From Arthrobacter sp. UKPF54-2 (GTDB taxonomy: Bacteria; Actinomycetota; Actinomycetes; Actinomycetales; Micrococcaceae): a stretch of 64,000 bases of DNA. The stretch covers positions 2,790,001 through 2,854,000 of the forward strand of contig NZ_CP040174.1 of assembly GCF_007858535.1 (NCBI RefSeq), read 5' to 3'. Position 1 is the first letter of the stretch. The number at the start of each line of letters is the position of its first letter. A program made the position numbers and the translations under genes. Below are positions 59,333 to 64,000 of this stretch, piece by piece. Under the pieces are notes generated by a model, which was not told the DNA's origin, did not search any database, and saw nothing but the letters and a program-made list of their open reading frames with translations.

Positions 59333-62300
59333 CTAGCCGGCTGTGGCCGGCTGGGCCGCATGGAGCCCGTGCTCGCGATCCGCGCGGCCCTTGGCGAACC
59401 GGAGGTAGAGCGAGGGGACGATGAACAGGTTCACCAGGGTCGAGGTGACCAGGCCGCCGAGGATGACGACGGCCATGGGGTGCTCGATCTCGTGGCCCGG
59501 AATGTTGCCCATGACCACCAGCGGCACGAGGGCCAGGGCCGTGGCCAGGGTGGTCATCAGGATCGGGGACAACCGCTCGGCCGCGCCGCGCAGCACCAGT
59601 CCGGGGCCGAACCGCACGCCCTCGAACTGTTCGAGGTGCTGGCAGTGGTTGATGAGCAGGATGCCGTTACGGGCGGCAATGCCCATCACCGTGAGGAAGC
59701 CCACCAGCGAGCCCAGGGACAGGATCCCGCCGCTGAGGTGCGCTGCGAGGACACCGCCCACGAGTGCCACCGGCAGGGTCAGGATCACCAGGGTCGCCAG
59801 CCGCCAGCTGCGGAAAGCCGCCTGCAGCAGCAGGAAGATCACCGCGATGGCGCCGACCGAGAAGACCAGCAGGCGCTGAGAGGCGGCCTGCCGTTCCGCG
59901 TACTCGCCGAGGATGTCGGCGTGGTAGCCGGTGGGGAACTCCACGGTCTCGAGGTTGCCCTTGAGTTCCTCCACGACCTTCACCAGGTCGCCTTCCTTGA
60001 CGTTGGCACTGACATCGAGCCGGCGCGAGCCCTCCGAACGCTCGATCACGTTCGGGGTCGGCTTGACCGAGATCTTGGCCACGTCCGCGAGCTTGATGCG
60101 CTGCCCGCTCGGCGTGTCCATCTGCAGGTTCTCGATGCTGGTGACGCTGGTGCGCGTCTCCGGCGGGCTCCAGACCTGCACGTCGTAGGCCTTGCCGTCG
60201 CGGTAGACGTCGCCGACTTCCTCGCCGGCCACCAGGGTGGCGGCGGCACGCCGCACGTCACCGGGCTTGAGGCCGTACTGGTTGGCGGCCGCCAGGTTCA
60301 CTTCGACGTCGATCTGCGGCACGTCCACCTGCAGCGCAATCTTCGCACCGACAGCACCCTCGATCCCGCCGAGGATCTTCTTGACCTTGTCCGCTTCCTT
60401 CCGGAGAACCGCGAGGTCGTCGCCGTACACCCGGACCACAACGGCGTAGCCGGTGCCGGTGAGCACTTCCCGGACACGTTCCTTGAGGTAGGTCTGGACG
60501 TCCCGGTGGATGCCGGGGTAGCCATCCACCAGTTCCTGGACCGAGGCGAGGGTCTTGTCATAGTCCGCCGCCGGATCGATGCTGATCCAGTTTTCGCCGA
60601 AGTTGACGCCAACCACTTCATCGGCCGCAAACGCCTGCCCGATGTGGGATCCGCAGTTGCGCACCCCGGGCACCGTCATCAGCTCCTTGCAGGCCAGCTG
60701 GCTGACCCGGACCTCCTCGGAATTCGACGTTCCCGGCTGGGTGACCCAGTGCATCAGGAAGTCGCGTTCCTTGAAGGACGGGAGCAGCGACTGGCCCAGG
60801 AGGGGCGCGGCGACAATGCCCACTACGCCCAGCGCCGCCAGCGACAGGTAGCCCGGGAGCGGGCGGCGGACGATGGGCCGGAGCCCGGCGCCGTACCAGC
60901 GCTTGAGCACCCGGACCAGCGGCGGGTCGCGGTCCTCAAGCTTCGCGTTGCGCAGGAAGATGTACGCCATGGCCGGGGTAACGGTCAGGGCCACAAGCAT
61001 GGACGCGAACACGGCCAGGGTGTAGGAGATGGCCAGCGGGCGGAAAAAGGACCCGGTCAGGCCGTCCAGGAAGAAGATCGGCACGGTAGCCACGACGATG
61101 ATCAGGGTCGCGTAGACGATCGGGCCGCGGACCTCCAGCGAGGCGTTGACCACCACCCGTGCCGCGCTGTCGGTGCCGCCGGCAGCCCGGTGCTGGCGGA
61201 GCCTGCGGACGATGTTTTCGACGTCGATAATGGCGTCGTCCACCACCACCCCGACGGCGATCACCAATCCCGCTAGCACCATCGTGTTGACCGTGCCTCC
61301 TGTCCAGTAGAGGACCAGGGCCGCCGTCAGCAGAGAGAGCGGGATGGCCGCCACGCTGACCAGCGCGGTGCGCCACTGGAACAGGAACACGCTGAGGACC
61401 AAGACCACGAGCAGGCAGCCGAGCAGCAGGGCCACGCTGAGGTTGCCGAGTGATTCCTCAATGAAGGTCGCCGGCCGGAACAAGGTGGTGTCCACCGCGA
61501 TGCCGGTCAAGCCCGGCTGCAGCTCCTTCAGGGCTTCCTCCACACCGCGGGTGACCTCCAGGGTGTTGCCCCAGGGGAGCTTCTCCACGATCAGCATCAG
61601 GCCGGGGCCGCCGTTGATGACGGCGTCGCCGATCAGCTGCTGGTGGTCTTCGACGACGGTGGCGACATCGGCGAGGCGCAGCGGCTCCTGCCCCTCACGC
61701 TGTTCCAGCGCGACCTGGGCCAGCTGCTGCGGACCGGTGATCGGCTGGACGTGGCGGATGCTCAGGCTCTGGCTCGGCGTCTCGAGGGCGCCGCCGGTGC
61801 CGATCAGGGCGCCGGGGGAGTACTTGAGCAGTCCGGCGTCCAGAGCGTCCGAGGTGGAGTTCATCACGTTCTCCAGCGTGACGTTGTTGGCGGCCAGCTT
61901 GGCCGGATCCACCTGCACCTGCAGCATCTGCAGCCGCTCACCCCAGATGGCCACGTTGGCCACGCCCGGAACCCGCAACAGGTGGGCCCGGATGTTCCAG
62001 TAGGAGATCATCGACATTTCGATCAACGACCGGGTGTCGGAGGACAGCCCGATCTTCATGACCCGGCTTGTCGAGGACAGCGGCTGCAACATCACCGGCG
62101 GCGCCGCCCAGGTGGGCAGCGTCGGGATGACGGTGGCCATCCGCTCCGAAACCATCTGCCGGGCGTTCAGGACATCGGTCCCGGGCTTGAATTCGAGCAC
62201 GATGGAGGAGAGCTGGGACACCGACTTGGACCGCATGTGGTCCAGGCCGTCGATCCCGTTGAACGCCTCCTCCATCGGGACAGAGACGAGTTCCTCGACC

Positions 62301-62476
62301 TCCGACGCCGTCAGGCCCAGGCACGCGGTCTGCACCTCGACCTTGGGCGGCGCGAATTCGGGGAACACATCCACCGAGGCTGTGCTGAGCTGGGCACTGC
62401 CTACGATCATCAAGGCAGCGGCCATCGCAACGATGATGGACCGGAACCTCAGGCTCGTCGCAATGATCCGGCGCAT
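59333..62476 (-). CDS. RND efflux permease, heavy-metal (CusA/CzcA)-like
   Basis: Full-length 1047-residue RND permease. Twelve TM helices in the 1+5+1+5 pattern: TM1 at about residues 13-33, TM2-6 from about 341 to 510, then a second periplasmic-type loop and the last TM block from about 860. HME-like features: VDVFPEFAPPKVEVQT after TM1 and VVVDDAIIDVENIVRRLRQH in TM4 (D413, D414, D418, E420), which would carry the proton relay. The C-terminus has GIAARNGILLINHCQHLE. The metal-binding Met triad of CusA is not identifiable, so the substrate is open. It starts 1 base after the lipoprotein gene stop. Confidence 0.9.
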   Translation of the reverse strand: MRRIIATSLRFRSIIVAMAAALMIVGSAQLSTASVDVFPEFAPPKVEVQTACLGLTASEVEELVSVPMEEAFNGIDGLDHMRSKSVSQLSSIVLEFKPGTDVLNARQMVSERMATVIPTLPTWAAPPVMLQPLSSTSRVMKIGLSSDTRSLIEMSMISYWNIRAHLLRVPGVANVAIWGERLQMLQVQVDPAKLAANNVTLENVMNSTSDALDAGLLKYSPGALIGTGGALETPSQSLSIRHVQPITGPQQLAQVALEQREGQEPLRLADVATVVEDHQQLIGDAVINGGPGLMLIVEKLPWGNTLEVTRGVEEALKELQPGLTGIAVDTTLFRPATFIEESLGNLSVALLLGCLLVVLVLSVFLFQWRTALVSVAAIPLSLLTAALVLYWTGGTVNTMVLAGLVIAVGVVVDDAIIDVENIVRRLRQHRAAGGTDSAARVVVNASLEVRGPIVYATLIIVVATVPIFFLDGLTGSFFRPLAISYTLAVFASMLVALTVTPAMAYIFLRNAKLEDRDPPLVRVLKRWYGAGLRPIVRRPLPGYLSLAALGVVGIVAAPLLGQSLLPSFKERDFLMHWVTQPGTSNSEEVRVSQLACKELMTVPGVRNCGSHIGQAFAADEVVGVNFGENWISIDPAADYDKTLASVQELVDGYPGIHRDVQTYLKERVREVLTGTGYAVVVRVYGDDLAVLRKEADKVKKILGGIEGAVGAKIALQVDVPQIDVEVNLAAANQYGLKPGDVRRAAATLVAGEEVGDVYRDGKAYDVQVWSPPETRTSVTSIENLQMDTPSGQRIKLADVAKISVKPTPNVIERSEGSRRLDVSANVKEGDLVKVVEELKGNLETVEFPTGYHADILGEYAERQAASQRLLVFSVGAIAVIFLLLQAAFRSWRLATLVILTLPVALVGGVLAAHLSGGILSLGSLVGFLTVMGIAARNGILLINHCQHLEQFEGVRFGPGLVLRGAAERLSPILMTTLATALALVPLVVMGNIPGHEIEHPMAVVILGGLVTSTLVNLFIVPSLYLRFAKGRADREHGLHAAQPATAG

Positions 62477-62477
62477 G

Positions 62478-62942
62478 TCAGTGCGCCGTATCGAACTCTG
62501 CGCCGAACAATTCTGCCGCGCCGACGGTGACGACCGCGGTGCCCGCCGGAGGGCCGGCGGTGGCGGTCACGACGCCGGCCTCGACCTTGGCGACGGTGAC
62601 CGCCTGGCGCTGGTAGACGCGATCCTCCGGGTTCGTGTAGACCCAGGTCTTGCCGTTCGCGTCGTAGAGCAGGGACGCGTACGGAAGCAGCACCTCGGTG
62701 CCGGTGGCTCCCGGCTTGACCGTGTCCGTCTTCAGCTCGAGCCGCTGCACGGCGCGGGCGTTGAGGGTGATCTTGGCGATGCCCGTGGTGGCGTTTTTCT
62801 CCACCTTGGCCGGGTCGTTGGCCAGTTGGACCGAGGAACTGCTGGACGCCGGAGTCGCCGCGCAGGCAGGCAGGGAACTCAGGAGTGCTGCACAGACAGC
62901 GGCCGCCAGGGGCAGGCGCCGGAGGGGCTTTTGGCTGGTCAT
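62478..62942 (-). CDS. Short lipoprotein with membrane-fusion-protein C-terminal domain
   Basis: 154 residues from ATG 62942. Signal peptide ending in a lipobox-like SSLPAC, then a Ser-rich spacer. The rest aligns by pattern to the C-terminal (membrane-proximal) part of CusB-type adaptors: ARAVQRLELKTDTVKPG, VLLPYASLLYDANGKTWVYTN, VTVAKVEAGVVTATAGPPAGTAVVTVGAAELFGAEF. The alpha-helical hairpin, lipoyl domain and most of the beta-barrel of normal adaptors are absent (usual length 350-420). It is flanked by two RND permease genes and overlaps the upstream one by ATGA, so it probably serves both. Confidence 0.8.
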   Translation of the reverse strand: MTSQKPLRRLPLAAAVCAALLSSLPACAATPASSSSSVQLANDPAKVEKNATTGIAKITLNARAVQRLELKTDTVKPGATGTEVLLPYASLLYDANGKTWVYTNPEDRVYQRQAVTVAKVEAGVVTATAGPPAGTAVVTVGAAELFGAEFDTAH

Positions 62943-64000
62943 TTTACTTCCACCTTTTCCTGCATTACCGGAACTTCGGATTCGTTGACGGATTCCCATT
63001 CCTCGGGCCCTTCCTTAGGGCCGAACCAGAACACCAGGAGCGGGAATACAAAGAGCGCGCAGAGGGTAGCGGTCACAATCCCGCCGACGATGATCAGCAG
63101 CATCGGACCAAGGACGGTCTGGCCGATGACTCCGCCGAAGACAGCCGGCGGGATCAGCACCAGAACGGTGATCAGGGCGGTCTTGAGGACCGGCGAGATC
63201 CGGTCGCGGGCCGCCGCCATGACGACCGTCGCCCGGGAGGCTGACGGTTCTTCACGCCACAGCTCGTCGCAGCGTGCCGAGAGCAGCGCCGCGTTCCGGG
63301 CCGTGATGGCCAGGACCGCCGCAAAGGCCGTCAGCACAATTTGCGAATTCACCGCCCCGGACAGCCAGGCCGCCAAGGTGCCGCCGGCCAAGGCCGCCGG
63401 CAGGGACAGGAACACCGCGAGCGCGAGCTTCCAGCTGCGCAGGGCCGTCTGCAGGAGGATCAGTACGGCCAGGAAGGCTGCGATCGCCAGGCCGACCACC
63501 AGGGTGTCGGCCGCCTGGTTCTCGCCGTACTTGGCCGGGATCTCGGCGTGGTATTCGAGCGGGAACTCGATCTTCCGGACGGCATCGTTGATGTCCCGCT
63601 GGATGTCCGCCAGGGGACGGCCGCTGACGTCCGCGATTACGTCGATCCGCCGCGAGGTGTCATCGTGCATGATCACCACCTCGTTGGGAACCAGCCGCAC
63701 CGCGGCGATATCGCCGAGCTTGACGTGCCCGCCGTCGGGGGTGTCCAGCAACAGGTCCCGCACGCTGGTCAGGTCGTCCCGGACGTCGACGGCGCCCCGG
63801 ACCACAACCTCGAACACCTTCTGCTGTTCAAAGAGGTTTCCAACGACGATTCCCTGCATCAGGGCCGCTGCGGCGCGCCGGGCGTCACCTGGTTTGATAC
63901 CGACCTTCTGGGCCGCCTCCAGGTTGACTTCGACCTCCACGATGGGTGTCTTGGGCGTCGAGTTGATCCGCGGGTTTCCGACGCCGCTGATGCCGGCGAT
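62939..64000 (-). CDS. Second RND efflux permease, C-terminal part (partial)
   Basis: The reading frame enters from the right edge and stays open to the window end, so the visible ~353 residues are the C-terminal third of an RND permease. Visible: IVEVEVNLEAAQKVGIKPGDARRAAA (porter/docking domain), DIQRDINDAVRKIEFPLEYHAEI, and the last TM block from about 63540 down, with AVLAITARNAALLSARCDELW and RDRISPVLKTALITVLVLIPPAVFG. It is clearly homologous to but different from the next permease (ARNAALLSARCDEL versus ARNGILLINHCQHL). The tail overlaps the lipoprotein start. Confidence 0.88.
   Translation of the reverse strand: MAGISGVGNPRINSTPKTPIVEVEVNLEAAQKVGIKPGDARRAAAALMQGIVVGNLFEQQKVFEVVVRGAVDVRDDLTSVRDLLLDTPDGGHVKLGDIAAVRLVPNEVVIMHDDTSRRIDVIADVSGRPLADIQRDINDAVRKIEFPLEYHAEIPAKYGENQAADTLVVGLAIAAFLAVLILLQTALRSWKLALAVFLSLPAALAGGTLAAWLSGAVNSQIVLTAFAAVLAITARNAALLSARCDELWREEPSASRATVVMAAARDRISPVLKTALITVLVLIPPAVFGGVIGQTVLGPMLLIIVGGIVTATLCALFVFPLLVFWFGPKEGPEEWESVNESEVPVMQEKVEVK

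Noticed and set aside
59297..61276. A 659-codon plus-strand frame antisense to the RND permease.
   Set aside because: The minus strand encodes a clear 12-TM permease; the plus frame is His/Asp/Arg-rich with no domain.

Overview
The window is a gene-dense, high-GC chromosomal segment from an actinomycete, most likely a Micrococcaceae member close to Arthrobacter/Pseudarthrobacter. The evidence is the gene order (pdxT-yebC-ruvCAB-yajC-secDF-rsh; alaS-ruvX-mltG-aroECKB-efp-nusB; pyrRBC-carAB-pyrF-mihF-gmk-rpoZ-coaBC-metK-priA), the actinobacterial-type integration host factor, the acVLRF1 release factor, a helicase-less PriA, many GTG/TTG starts and strong third-position GC. I see no phage, insertion sequence, CRISPR array, tRNA or rRNA. 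Most of the window is core chromosome; only the last ~6 kb looks accessory.

Layout. 1-9.4 kb: the end of pdxT, then yebC, the Holliday-junction operon ruvCAB, the SecDF-YajC translocon accessory genes, and the bifunctional (p)ppGpp enzyme. 9.4-12.7 kb, minus strand: a membrane cyclophilin, a DUF349 protein and an orphan AbiEi-like protein. 12.9-22.2 kb: hisS, an APC permease, aspS, a GNAT enzyme, the ribosome-rescue factor acVLRF1, rarA, rpsD and two small membrane proteins. 22.4-32.8 kb: a tightly overlapped operon joining alanyl-tRNA synthetase, RuvX, the murein transglycosylase MltG, the shikimate pathway (aroE, aroC, aroK, aroB), a TPR protein, EF-P and NusB, closed by a strong terminator.

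32.9-43.4 kb: a PrsW-like membrane protease faces the complete pyrimidine operon pyrR-pyrB-pyrC-(PH-like membrane protein)-carA-carB-pyrF. A sequence just upstream of the pyrR ribosome-binding site matches the PyrR RNA-binding loop, which points to feedback control at translation initiation. 43.7-49.8 kb: mihF, gmk, rpoZ, coaBC, metK (apparently leaderless) and priA. 50-52.9 kb, minus strand: a glycosyltransferase, an alpha/beta hydrolase and an aldo/keto reductase. 52.9-58.3 kb: a SorC-type regulator divergent from glpD-glpF-glpK (glycerol uptake and oxidation), with a palindromic operator candidate between them.

58.4-64 kb, minus strand: an unusual set of two tandem heavy-metal-type RND permeases (one running off the window), a very short lipoprotein carrying only the C-terminal part of a membrane-fusion protein, and a secreted protein of unknown function. 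RND pumps normally span two membranes, so this compact version in a presumed single-membrane bacterium is the most interesting system in the window. Other points worth a second look are a degenerate ~65-bp repeat found between two convergent gene pairs, two predicted leaderless genes with identical promoter spacing, paired palindromes in the hisS upstream region, and the PyrR and SorC control sites.
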